A stretch of DNA of 64,000 nt, taken from assembly GCF_020379485.1 (NCBI RefSeq), contig NC_063448.1:9447726-9511725 (forward strand). The letters are read 5' to 3'. The position numbers and the translations under genes were made by a program. Under the pieces are notes generated by a model that saw only the letters and a list, made by a program, of their open reading frames with translations, was not told where the DNA came from and searched no databases. Below are positions 35,153 through 45,390 of the stretch, piece by piece. Every line of letters begins with the position of its first letter. Position 1 is the stretch's first letter. This stretch comes from Brassica napus (Eukaryota; Streptophyta; Magnoliopsida; Brassicales; Brassicaceae).

Positions 35153-35812
35153 TTTTTTTCGGCTTTTTAGAACTTTCGGAATGTTTTTTTTTCTATTTCG
35201 GTTTGTATGAATTTTAAACTTTCTGAATGTTTTTTTTCTATTTCGGTTTGTATGAATTTAAATTATATAATATTATTAGTTTTAAATTTCTGATTTTTTT
35301 TAATTTATTAATATAAAAAAATATATAAAATTGCAAAATCAATTCGTTTTTAAAATTTATATAATTCGGAATATACCGACGGACAAATATCCGTCGGAAT
35401 TTACCGACGAACCAGTATTCGTCGGAATATTCCGACGGACAAATATCCGTCGGTATATTCCGACGACCATTGTCCGTCGGAATATTCCGACGACCATTGT
35501 CCGTCGGAATACACCGAGGAATCCACTACGTCGGAATTGTCCGAGGAACATTCTCCGTCGGTACATAGTTTTTCCGATGAATTCTGGTCTCGTGTCTCCG
35601 CATCGTAATATCGTCGGAAGTTCGTCAGAATGACGTTTCTCGGTATTCGTCAGAAAGTCGTCGGAAGTTCTGACGAAATTCCGACGAATTTTTTTTTTCC
35701 GACAAAACGATACCGACGGACAGGTTCGTCGGAAATTCGTCGGAATCGGTCTATTCCGACGAATTTCCGACGATTTCGGCCATCAGAATCCCCCTGTTTT
35801 CTTGTAGTGACT

Positions 35813-36813
35813 ATACTATATATTTTGTTCCATTCTATTTAGGTTTAGGATCTACTTGGATTTAGGGTTTAAAGAGTAGGATTTAGGGTTTAGTATTTGG
35901 AAGGTGGTGGTTAAGGTTTGGGTTTAGTGACCCTATCATGTATTGTTCCATTTGACGATTAATAAAAAGTGTTCTATTTTTTTAACCAATATATACTATA
36001 CTATGTATTTTGTTACATTCTATTTAGGTTTGGGGTATATACTTGGGTTTTTGGTCTATAATTGGGTTTAAGGTTTAGTGATTATGATTTAGGGTTTAGT
36101 ATTTGGAAAGTGGAGGTTGAGTTTTGGATTTAGTGATAACAGTTTAAAGTTTAGTATTCAAAATTTAGATTTAGATTTAGAGTTTATATATGAGTTTATG
36201 GATTATATTTGGTTTTAGGGTTTACTGATTAGGGTTTAGGGTTTAGTGATTATAGTTTAGGATTTATTATTTAGATGTTTGTGGATTTGGGATCAAATTT
36301 ATTATTTATGGATTATGATATAGTTAAATTTTTTATACTATTTGAATGATATGGAATATAACAGTCCGATTTAATTGTGAGAATTAAATGGAATATACTA
36401 TTTATTGTAAGAGTAATTTATTTTCATGAACAGATTTACTGAGCACAGAAACATATGAAGTAGTTACGTAAATGATGTGGATGGATTTGGTGTCTTCATT
36501 TTCAACAGTGAGCAGTAAATATCGACCATACCTTATTTTTTTCAACGTCATCTACGTAACTTATTCACCGGTTACTTGTACCAGAAGAGGGTATAACCTA
36601 CTAAACTTGAGCTAAATGTTATTGATTTAATAATGTCAAAATCATTATCATATTCTTAACTATGCTTCCAAAATTAGCTATTTGGCAAATTAACCCTAAT
36701 TAAAAAGCCAATACTTAACAAGCCGACAGAAATCATTGTGGAAACATCAAAGTCAAAGTAAAAGGAAAAGAAAGGTTGAAACGATAGCCTACCGATGTCC
36801 ATCTAAATTCACT
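35813..36813. other. Telomere-like repeat tract and intergenic DNA
   Basis: Degenerate GGGTTTAGGG motifs in a loosely repeated segment of roughly 150-190 bp ('TGACGATTAATAAA', 'TTTAGTATTTGG') run from 35820 to about 36260. They match 27720-27880 on the other side of the CACTA. From 36300 the DNA is AT-rich without a gene. Confidence 0.5.
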
Positions 36814-37094
36814 GTTAAGTAAAGGGAAATCGACCAAAAAAACACTGAACTTTGCGGGAATTGCCAAAAGAAACCTGGACATATGGGCTAGCCAATAAAA
36901 TCCTGAACTTTTGTTGACTTTTCGGGTTTATTAAGAAACTTACGATTGACTGACCAGATAAACACACCGTTAACCGAGTTAACTGTTAATTAAGCGGACG
37001 TTAATTTTGGGTGTTAAAGTATACGACGTCGTTTCATCACTTTGTCTGATCAAAGACAAACGACGTCGTTTATATAGCTGTGTTATTAAAAATA

Positions 37095-37350
37095 TGGGTT
37101 TCCAACGGCTCGAACTCGTGTACTCGGGTTTAATGGTAGGGGTTTTTGCCACTGAGCTAGTGGACTTTGCAATAGATTTACGAACACAATTTCTTTTATT
37201 CTTCGAATCCGAGTTAAAGACAAATTAATGAAACGATGCGTTTTACATTAACTTTTTTATTAAAAAGATGGGGTTCCATCGACTCGAACTCGTGCACTCG
37301 GGTTTAATGGTAGAGGTTTTTGCCACTGAGCTAGTGGACTTTGCAATGGA
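37095..37350 (-). other. Two tRNA-like segments in the left MULE arm
   Basis: On the minus strand two near-identical segments contain TAGCTCAGTGG (A box) and GAGTTCGAGTC or GAGTTCGAGCC (B box) at tRNA spacing. The D and T stems do not pair well, so they are not functional tRNA genes. They could come from a captured SINE or tRNA. A similar segment lies in the opposite arm. Confidence 0.5.
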
Positions 37351-37446
37351 TATACGAACACAGTTTCTTTTATTCTCTTTGAATCCGAGTTAAATGAATC
37401 AAAAAGAAACGACGGCGTTTTCTCCTCCGATTGGTATAAACCCTAA

Positions 37447-38098
37447 ATGGGCGAAATCATAAATCCAGTTCGCGATTCAAGCTCGATTCTCTTCGATCTC
37501 GTCCTTAAGAATCTCGATTCTCATCTCTCCTTCTTCGAGTATCGCATGATGAGTTCGGGTTGTGAGGATTCGTCTGTGAATACGATGGGAATTCGTGGTA
37601 TCCCGGAGCAATGCGGCTGTGGTCGAAGAACTGGGATATACACATCAAAAACGAAGGTCAATCCAGGAAGAACTTTCTTTAGATGCCCAACGTTTCAAAA
37701 TGTAAGTGTTTAATTTGATTGTGTTTAAGAAAAGAACATAAGATTCAATGGCTAGGTAGTCAGTGAGAAATTGTTTGAATATAAAGATTGTGTTCATGAT
37801 TTGTGTCTAGGATCACTTGTATAAATGGGTTGATGAAGCTGTCTACGAAGAGGTTCAAGATGCATTGCCAAAAGTTGAGTGCTTTGCATCAGATGTTATG
37901 AAAATTAAAATGGAGATCGAAAGCATGAAAACCGTGGAGGAAGAGTTGAAAGAAGATGTCAGGAAGGCGAGCAATGAACTTAAGAAGCTGAATGTGATCA
38001 TGAAAGTGGGCTTTTCGGTGGTTTGTTTAGGCGTTGTGATATGTCTTGTGTTGATCATGTTTGACAAAGCAGATGGGTTGTCTATGAATAGCTACTAG
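37447..38098 (+). CDS. GRF-type zinc finger membrane-anchored protein in MULE
   Basis: Two exons (37447-37701 and 37811-38098) join in frame to 180 residues. The N-terminal half has a GRF zinc finger: CGCGRRTGIYTSKTKVNPGR followed by FFRC, then DHLYKWVDEAVYEE. The C-terminal half is a coiled coil (about 120-155) followed by a single hydrophobic segment (VGFSVVCLGVVICLVLIMF). Such proteins are common near plant transposons, and GRF fingers bind single-stranded or structured nucleic acid in other proteins. A start at the internal MMSSG (37546) is possible. It is transcribed toward the MuDR-like gene in the same element. Confidence 0.7.
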
Positions 38099-38304
38099 GA
38101 GACTCTGTTTATGTAAAGCTATGTTTATGTAAGAATCATGGTTCATGTAAGGCTATGTTTTAAGACAATGTTTCAGTAATGTTTATGTTTTACTTCTTGA
38201 TTGTTTATAGAAGGACAAATGAACACACCAATGAACAGACCATCAAGATAAACAACATGATGAAAACACAAAGATAATAACCAACACTATCTTCATTGAG
38301 AGTT

Positions 38305-39645
38305 TCAAATTAAAACAGCAGGAAGAGAAGAAAGAAAAAGGTAGTTCTTGTTCCAAAAGCATTCAGACAGAGACACCATCATAAACAACAGACAACGAAA
38401 GCATTCAGCATGTATCTCCTTTGCCGTGAGCTTAGGATTCAGCCTTAACCTCTCAGCAAATAGACTTGCAATTGCTGACCTCTTAAGTATCTTGGAATAC
38501 CCTGTCCTCTCACACTTATGGTCATTGACGTATGTCTTTACCATCAACTTCTGTTTCCTCCTATCATACGAACAGTAGACCATCCAGGGACAAGGAGCCT
38601 CATCATCTCTCATCTCAGCGGCACATTTTGCACCCATCTTCAAGCTACTGGATCTGTAGTACTTGATGTTGTATCTGGTTTTCAGGGTATACCTCAGACA
38701 GGCATGTTTGAAGTCCTCAGCATCTGAAAATGTCTTGCCTAGCTGAAGGAGCTCCTCTGGATCAGTGTCTTCTCTGTAAGCTTGCGCAGGTCTCATCTCC
38801 TCTTCATTCTCATCATCTGATGACAGAGGATCAGGGATTTTATCATCATCCCATGCATCATCATCGCCTTCGTCTTCATCAACCTCACAGTCATCATTTT
38901 TTGCTTTATCACCAAAATAAAGACTCAAATATGTGCAACCAACTTCCTCAATGCCAGCAATACCATTCTCATCTTCCCTACCATCATCACCTATATCCCC
39001 AAATTCCTCAATCTGGAGAAATTCTTCTCTGTCATCACCATCATCACCTAGACTCCTCTCCGAGTTTACCTTCTGCTTCTTCGATTGTCTAGGAGACACA
39101 GGCGACCCGCCATATGAAGTTCCCCGCCTTGTCTTCTTCGCAACTGTTGATGCCAACATCTCAGTCTCTGGCCATTCTTCTCTGTCATCACCAGAAGGAG
39201 CCACATTTACCTTCTGCTTCTTCGAAACTATAGGAGACAGAGTTGAACCACGCCTCGTGGCCTTCACCGGAGATGGCGACCCATATGAAGTTACCCTCCT
39301 CGTGGTCTTCTCCGGAGATGACGCAGGCGACCCATATGAAGTTCCCCGCCTTGTCTTCGACGCCTTCGACACCTCTGTAGATGCCAAAATCGATATCCCT
39401 TCAACGTTTTTACGAATCCTCGATCTCTCCGGCGATGACAAACTCACAGAAGCATCGCGTTCTCCACCCTTCTTCGACTCTTGAACCGCTTCGTCACTCC
39501 CGTAATCGAAATTCCTCATCGCTCCGAAAATCATTACCTCCCTTCCATTCCTTGTGAACTTCGTCTTTACCATCTCCTCACCATTACAAGAGAAATCTCC
39601 AAATCGATTTGAGAAATTAGGGTTACGTTCAAACACGGGTTTCAT
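38305..39645 (-). CDS. MuDR-type DNA-binding protein without transposase core
   Basis: The open frame of 446 residues starts at ATG 39645 just inside the element's right arm. The N-terminal part is Ser/Lys-rich with repeated RRGTSYGSP-like and SKKQKVN motifs (likely nuclear localisation). A long acidic stretch follows (EDEGDDDAWDDDKIPDPL). It then has the MuDR N-terminal DNA-binding domain (LGKTFSDAEDFKHACLRYTL ... CPWMVYCSYD ... VNDHKCERTGYSK). After LTAKEIHAE the family match stops and a 30-residue unrelated tail ends the frame. The DDE and SWIM domains of MULE transposases are absent. It is a candidate DNA-binding antagonist or helper protein, which is inference. Confidence 0.75.
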   Translation of the reverse strand: MKPVFERNPNFSNRFGDFSCNGEEMVKTKFTRNGREVMIFGAMRNFDYGSDEAVQESKKGGERDASVSLSSPERSRIRKNVEGISILASTEVSKASKTRRGTSYGSPASSPEKTTRRVTSYGSPSPVKATRRGSTLSPIVSKKQKVNVAPSGDDREEWPETEMLASTVAKKTRRGTSYGGSPVSPRQSKKQKVNSERSLGDDGDDREEFLQIEEFGDIGDDGREDENGIAGIEEVGCTYLSLYFGDKAKNDDCEVDEDEGDDDAWDDDKIPDPLSSDDENEEEMRPAQAYREDTDPEELLQLGKTFSDAEDFKHACLRYTLKTRYNIKYYRSSSLKMGAKCAAEMRDDEAPCPWMVYCSYDRRKQKLMVKTYVNDHKCERTGYSKILKRSAIASLFAERLRLNPKLTAKEIHAECFRCLLFMMVSLSECFWNKNYLFLSSLPAVLI

Positions 39646-39704
39646 TTTGTTTGATTGAAATCAAACACATCTTTTGATCAATAAAAATAAACATGTGTGA
39701 TAAT

Positions 39705-39790
39705 CTTCCGAAAAGTCCACTAGCTCAGAGGCAAAACCCCCTTAGAACCACGAGTGCATGGGTTCGAGTCCAGGCAACAACAATTTTAAT
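39705..39790 (+). other. tRNA-like segment in the right MULE arm
   Basis: TAGCTCAGAGG (A box, 39721) and GGGTTCGAGTCC (B box, about 39760) lie at tRNA-like spacing, mirroring the left-arm segments. They are thus part of the element's inverted structure. The fold is incomplete, so it is not called as a tRNA. Confidence 0.5.
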
Positions 39791-40312
39791 TAAGCAAAAC
39801 AACGTCGTCTTGAGATTTTGTGTTTAACAAAACAACTGAATGAAACGACGTTGTTTCACTACACGGCAATAATTAACGGTGAGTTAACATTGTCTTAACT
39901 GTCGGTTAACGGTGTGTTAATCTGGTTAGTCAACCGTAAGTTTGTGAATTAACTAAAAAAGTCAACTAAAGATCAGGGTTTTATTGGTCAGGTTCGAGTA
40001 TAGGTTTTTTTGGCAATTCCCGCAAAGTTCAGTGTTTTTTTGGCCGATTTCTCGTTAAGTAAATGATTTTTTCCCTAATAATAAGTATGACTGAATGATA
40101 TAACCAGCTGGATTTCTAAGTTGAAGGTGATTTAAGGGACAGAAATAAATAAAATAAAACTAACTGGATGACAACAACAACAACATAAGAGGTGAAATAT
40201 ATATCCATAGAAAATTAAGTCGAAGGTGACTTTTAGTAGAAATAAAAAATGTGAGGGTAGATTTTGAAATAAGATAAAAAGAAGGCCCCTCAAAAGAAAC
40301 GGCGGAAGAGAC

Positions 40313-40323
40313 TAGCCGTTGGG
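40313..40323 (-). promoter_or_regulatory. Mitosis-specific activator (MSA) element of NACK1
   Basis: On the minus strand the sequence reads CCCAACGGCTA, which fits the MSA consensus YCYAACGGYYA bound by three-repeat MYB (MYB3R) factors that drive G2/M genes. NACK1-type kinesins are textbook MSA-controlled genes. It lies close to the probable transcription start of the kinesin gene, in the non-coding region 40064-40797 that also has the 5' UTR intron acceptor (TTTGTAG at 40787). Confidence 0.7.
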
Positions 40324-40797
40324 GATTTCTCAGATTCAAAATCTCTCTCAGAGCACGCACTTCCGTAAAGAAAAAAGAAGCCCAAAACCCGTTTCACTTC
40401 TTCTTCCACGAGAGGAGACTAGAAACCTCTCTCACTATCTACTTCACTCGCATTCTTTTATTCTTTTATTTATTGGTTTCATCACTGCCTCGATCTCTCT
40501 CTCTTTGATCCGAGAGTACATCTCCGATTCCTTGTGTTCAATTTTCTCTGTAAGTGTTCGATCTCCTACTTAATTTTACTGTATATCTGTTTAGTGAATT
40601 GAATTGCTTTTTTGGAAGTTTTGAGTTTTAAGCTAACCTAAGATTACCTTTTATGGATTAGTGTTGCCTTATATTACATAGATCTGAGTAATTCTTATCC
40701 AGAAAGTTTATAAATTAATCCCTAGATTTGGGGAATTTTTAAGCTGGAATTACTAGATCTGATGAAACAATCTGTAATCATTTGTAGGAAGACGACA

Positions 40798-43700
40798 ATG
40801 AGAACTCCTGGAACTCCACTTTCGAAAACCGACAGAACACCAGGTGGAAGCTCAAGATCCAGGGAGGAGAAAATTGTTGTTACCGTGAGGCTAAGGCCAT
40901 TGAACAAGAAGGAACAGTTAGCTAAAGACCAAGTGGCTTGGGTATGTGTTGATGACCATACCATTGTCTCTAAACCACAGGCTCAAGAACGTTCACATCA
41001 CCAGTCCTCATTTACATTCGGTAATATTAAAAGTCCATATCTCTGCCTTTTTGTTCTGTTTCCTTGGGAATCTGAGTGCCTAATGAATGCACTCTTTTTT
41101 TTGTTTCAGATAAAGTGTTTGGACCAGAGAGTGTCACAGAAGATGTGTATGAAAATGGTGTTAAGAATGTTGCATTGTCTGCTCTGATGGGCATAAACGG
41201 TAGATGCTTAATGACTAGGATAGTCTTGTTTTGTTTGTAGCTTTTACTTGGATTGATCAGGAGATGACTAATATGTTTTAATGTTTCAGCAACAATATTT
41301 GCATATGGACAAACGAGCAGTGGGAAGACATATACCATGAGAGGAGTAACGGAGAAAGCTGTCAATGATATTTACAATCACATAATTAACGTAAGCCTAT
41401 GATCAGAGTTTAAAGTCCATGTTATATATGTCAGTGCAGATCTTTTGACTAGTTGCTTCTTCTTTTTTTTATAGACCCCTGAAAGAGACTTTACTATCAA
41501 GATCTCTGGTCTGGAAATATATAATGAGAATGTGAGGGATCTGCTGAATTCAGATTCTGGACGTGCTCTTAAACTCCTTGATGACCCTGAGGTATCACTT
41601 ATTATTTACATTGAAAAAGTATCATTTTCTTGTTGATGTTTATAGATTTGTTTGAAAGTACACTTCCATTGATCTCATAACTTAATGATCTGACATTGCA
41701 GAAAGGGACTGTGGTTGAAAAACTGGTCGAAGAAACAGCTAATAACGATCAACACTTGAGGCATCTGATTAGCATTTGTGAAGGTAACTTGGGCTTGTTG
41801 CATCACAATCTCCAAAGGTTATTCATGTTAGACGTTTCTGACTGGTGTTTACTTTTTGATAGCTCAAAGGCAAGTTGGAGAAACTGCTTTGAATGATACG
41901 AGCTCACGGTCACACCAAATAATCAGACTGGTAACGTTCTTGATTCATTTTTTCACTGAAACAAGTTTCCATATACCCTACAAAATGTTAATAACAAGTT
42001 CTTTATGGCAAAGCAGACAATACAAAGTACTCACCGCGAAAATTCAGATTGTGTGAGGTCATACATGGCTAGTCTGGTAAAAATAGATCCTTTTTCTTTT
42101 CAGTAATCACTTTTCCTTTTGAACTTTATGTGTTTAATCGGTGGGTTTGTGAATTCATTGCAGAACTTTGTGGACTTAGCAGGAAGTGAAAGAGCGTCAC
42201 AGTCGCAGGCAGATGGAACGAGGCTCAGGGAAGGTTGCCATATCAATCTTAGTCTAATGACCCTTACAACTGTCATAAGGAAACTAAGGTAAGATACTTA
42301 CATATCTGTTGAGAGTGACACTGAAATTTCAAAAACTCTTATAAATTGATTTCATCTGAATTTGTGAACTCTTCTTAGTGTGGGGAAGAGAAGCGGCCAC
42401 ATACCTTACAGAGACTCCAAGCTCACTCGGATATTACAGCATTCACTCGGTGGAAATGCTAGAACAGCCATTATATGTACACTGAGTCCAGCTTCGACTC
42501 ATGCTGAACAATCAAGAAATACTCTATACTTTGCCAACCGAGCCAAGGAAGTTACAAACAATGCCCAAGTGAATATGGTAATGATATTTCTTCCATACCT
42601 TTTCCTTTTTTTGAATAAAAACAAACAAAATATTTACTTGTTAGTGTTGTAACTACTACAGGTTGTCTCTGATAAGCAACTAGTGAAACATCTTCAGAAA
42701 GAAGTGGCTAGATTGGAGGCAGAGCGTCGCACACCTGGTCCATCGACAGAAAAGGATTTTAAGATCCAGCAGGTTACTATTCACTTCAGTAGTGTCAAAA
42801 CCGCAAAGATTATATAATAAACCAAAGCTTTGATTTAGTGATGGATACTTCATGATTTCTTTAGATGGAAATGGAGATTGAAGAGCTTAGGAGACAAAGA
42901 GATGATGCACAAGTCCAACTTGAAGAGTTGCGCCAAAAGCTTCAAGTGGAACAACAACAAAATAAGGTCCCTAAGTCTACCTCTCTATCTCCCTCTCTCT
43001 ACTGTTTCTATATATACTAACAGACTTTGTCTGTATCTCAGGGCTTAAATCCTTTTGATTCACCAGACCCACCGGTCAGAAAATGTCTTTCCTATTCTGT
43101 TGCCGTGACCCCTAGCGCGGAGAACAAAACGCTAAACCGAAACGAGAGAGCAAGAAAGACAACTATACGCCAATCTATGATACGCCAGTCATCAACAGCT
43201 CCTTTCACACTGATGCACGAGATCCGGAAACTCGAACACCTTCAAGAACAGCTTGGGGAGGAAGCAACAAAGGCTCTCGAAGTACTACAGAAGGAAGTAG
43301 CTTGCCACAGACTAGGAAACCAAGACGCAGCTCAGACAATCGCCAAGCTTCAAGAAGAGATAAGGGAGATGCGTACTGTGAAATCATCATCCACAGTGCT
43401 TAAAGATGTTGGAGACGTCATAGCTCCTAACAAGAGTGTAAGTGCTAACTTAAAGGAAGAGATAACAAGGCTCCATTCACAAGGAAGCACCATTGCAAAT
43501 CTAGAGGAGCAGCTTGAGAGTGTTCAGAAGTCGATTGATAAGCTGGTGATGTCACTTACAAGCAACACCAACGCTGGAGATGAAACTCCGAAGACAAAGA
43601 ATCATCATCATCACTCAAAGAAGAAGAAGCTTCCATTGACGCCGAGCAGCGTGTCCAACCGCCAGAATTTCTTGAAATCTCCATGCTCTCCTCTTTCAGC

Positions 43701-44772
43701 TTCTAAGCAAGTCTTGGACTGTGATGCTGAGAACAAAGATCCTCAAGAGAACAACAGTTCTGCAACTAGAGGAGGGACAACGACACCACAGGAGACTCCA
43801 CAGAAAGGAGGAGAAGAAAGCGGAGATGTGTCGTCAAGAGAAAGCACTCCAGGGTACAGAAGATCAAGCTCAGTGAACATGAAGAAAATGCAGCAGATGT
43901 TCCAAAACGCAGCGGAGGAGAACGTGAGAAGCATAAGAGCATACGTCACCGAACTCAAAGAACGTGTCGCCAAGCTACAGTACCAGAAACAACTTCTCGT
44001 TTGCCAGGTGCTTGAGCTGGAAGCAAATGAAGGAGCTGGATACAGCGTAGAGGACGAGGAGAAGACCATAGAGGAAAATGAAGAGCAGAGTCAAGTGGCG
44101 TGGCATATAACATTCACAGAGGAGAGACAACAGATCATAGAGCTGTGGCATGTCTGCCACGTCTCCATCATCCACAGGACACAGTTCTATCTACTGTTCA
44201 AAGGCGATCAGGCAGACCAAATCTACATGGAAGTCGAGCTGAGACGGTTAACTTGGTTAGAACAACACCTAGCAGAAGTAGGTAACGCAACTCCAGCTCG
44301 AATAGGTAACGGAACTCCATCTAAAAATGGCGATGACACTGCAGTTGTATCTCTATCATCAAGGTACGTACACACACATTTACATACCAGTGAGTCTCTC
44401 TTACATTAGTCACTTCACAAAAAGCTAATGTGTTGTGTTTACGGCAGTATAAGAGCATTGAGACGTGAGAGGGAGTTTTTGGCGAGAAGGATCAATTCGA
44501 GACTGACGCCTGAGGAGAGAGAGGAGCTGTACATGAAATGGGACGTGCCACTGGAAGGGAAACAGAGGAAGCTACAGTTCGTGAACAAGCTATGGACTGA
44601 TCCTTACGACTCAAGGCACGTGCAAGAGAGCGCAGAGATAGTGGCGAAGCTTGTTGGGTTCTGCGAAAGTGGGAACATCTCTAAAGAGATGTTTGAGCTC
44701 AACTTCGCCATGCCTTCGGATAAAAGGTGGAACATTGGTTGGGACAACATCTCTAATCTTCTTCATCTATAA
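40798..44772 (+). CDS. NACK1: Cytokinetic kinesin NACK1 / HINKEL
   Basis: NACK1 is a phragmoplast kinesin that binds and activates the MAPKKK ANP/NPK1 for cell-plate expansion. Thirteen coding exons (40798-41020, 41110-41199, 41290-41390, 41475-41591, 41702-41783, 41863-41930, 42017-42076, 42164-42288, 42379-42577, 42662-42772, 42865-42966, 43042-44363, 44448-44772) join in frame to 974 residues, the length I recall for the Arabidopsis protein. Seen: P-loop GQTSSGKT (111-118), switch I NDTSSRSH, switch [13 protein letters not shown] and [15 protein letters not shown] coiled coil follows, then a C-terminal half with Thr-Pro sites ([20 protein letters not shown]) of the type phosphorylated by CDKs. 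I chose the ATG at 40798 ([10 protein letters not shown]); an upstream ATG at 40762 lies before a 5' UTR splice acceptor. Confidence 0.95.
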
Positions 44773-45390
44773 AACATTTTTTTTTTGTTTGTTTGTGAAT
44801 TATGTTCTATTATCATTTCGATTTGTATTCCTTCGCATTTGACAGTCATATCGTTTATCCAAGAATAATAGATTTTGACTGATGCTCTTGCACTACTTAA
44901 CGTACAAAAATACGGGAGTTTAACTCAATATGCCCCCAAAAATATGGGAGTGTAAAGATTTTATTTATTTATTTTGGGTATATATGCCAATATATGCTGG
45001 GAATCTAAAAGCTACTTTGCTCTCAACTTAGTGAGTCAACGAAAACAAAGTTTTGAAAACTCGTGAGTCAACCCAACCCCCTCATATGTTTGCTGGAAAC
45101 TGGGCCTTGCAACGTATAAGATTATTTGGGCCTGATTCGGGTCAAAACCCGTTTAAAAAATCCGGATCCTACCGAATCACCTCAGGGAAACGGGTCGGCG
45201 TACGCTCATCAAATCAAGCGTTTAATAACAGTGGAAACTTTCGATTTTAGCGTCGCCTCGAAATCGAAAACTCGAGACTAGCAGTGAAGATATCGAAGAA
45301 GGAGAAAATGTCAAGCTAGCTAATCGGATCTCGTTTCTGGCGGGAAGATACTGAAACTCTGAAATTGGATTCCTCGTGAAAGTTATATCT
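44773..45390. promoter_or_regulatory. NACK1-TFB4 intergenic region with two site II motifs
   Basis: Two TGGGCC site II motifs (45101-45106 and 45127-45132) lie about 260-290 bp before the TFB4 start. Site II elements are typical of plant housekeeping and growth-linked promoters. No gene lies here. In Arabidopsis, as I recall, two genes (MKK7 and an alpha/beta hydrolase) sit in this position. Confidence 0.45.

Larger units (their letters stand above)
27886..35809 (+). mobile_element. Full-length CACTA (En/Spm-like) transposon
   Basis: This 7.9 kb element has CACTACAAGAAAACA at the left end and TGTTTTCTTGTAGTG at the right, flanked by the 3 bp duplication ACT (27883-27885 and 35810-35812). Both ends carry arrays of CCGACGGAATTCCGACGA-type subterminal repeats (27900-28340 and 35360-35790). 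It contains a TNP2-type transposase gene (decayed) and a TNPA-like gene, both on the plus strand. It shares its termini with the small element in BEE1 and is a candidate relative of its autonomous source. It inserted into a telomere-like repeat tract. Confidence 0.95.
36824..40053. mobile_element. Mutator-like element carrying GRF zinc-finger and MuDR-N genes
   Basis: A perfect 10 bp duplication GTTAAGTAAA (36814-36823 and 40054-40063) flanks long terminal inverted repeats of roughly 200 bp: 'CACTGAACTTTGCGGGAATT' at 36845 is the complement of sequence near 40030. Two convergent genes lie between them. No DDE catalytic domain is present, so it cannot transpose alone. The subterminal arms also carry tRNA-like A/B box segments. 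It lies about 250 bp upstream of the NACK1 transcribed region. Confidence 0.88.

Noticed and set aside
39100..39484. 183-codon plus-strand frame opposite the MuDR-like gene
   Set aside because: It is a shadow of the minus-strand coding sequence; the minus frame has the recognised DNA-binding domain.
40762..40797. Upstream ATG extending NACK1 by 12 residues
   Set aside because: It lies before a splice acceptor (TTTGTAG at 40787) in the 5' UTR intron, and the family starts at [10 protein letters not shown].
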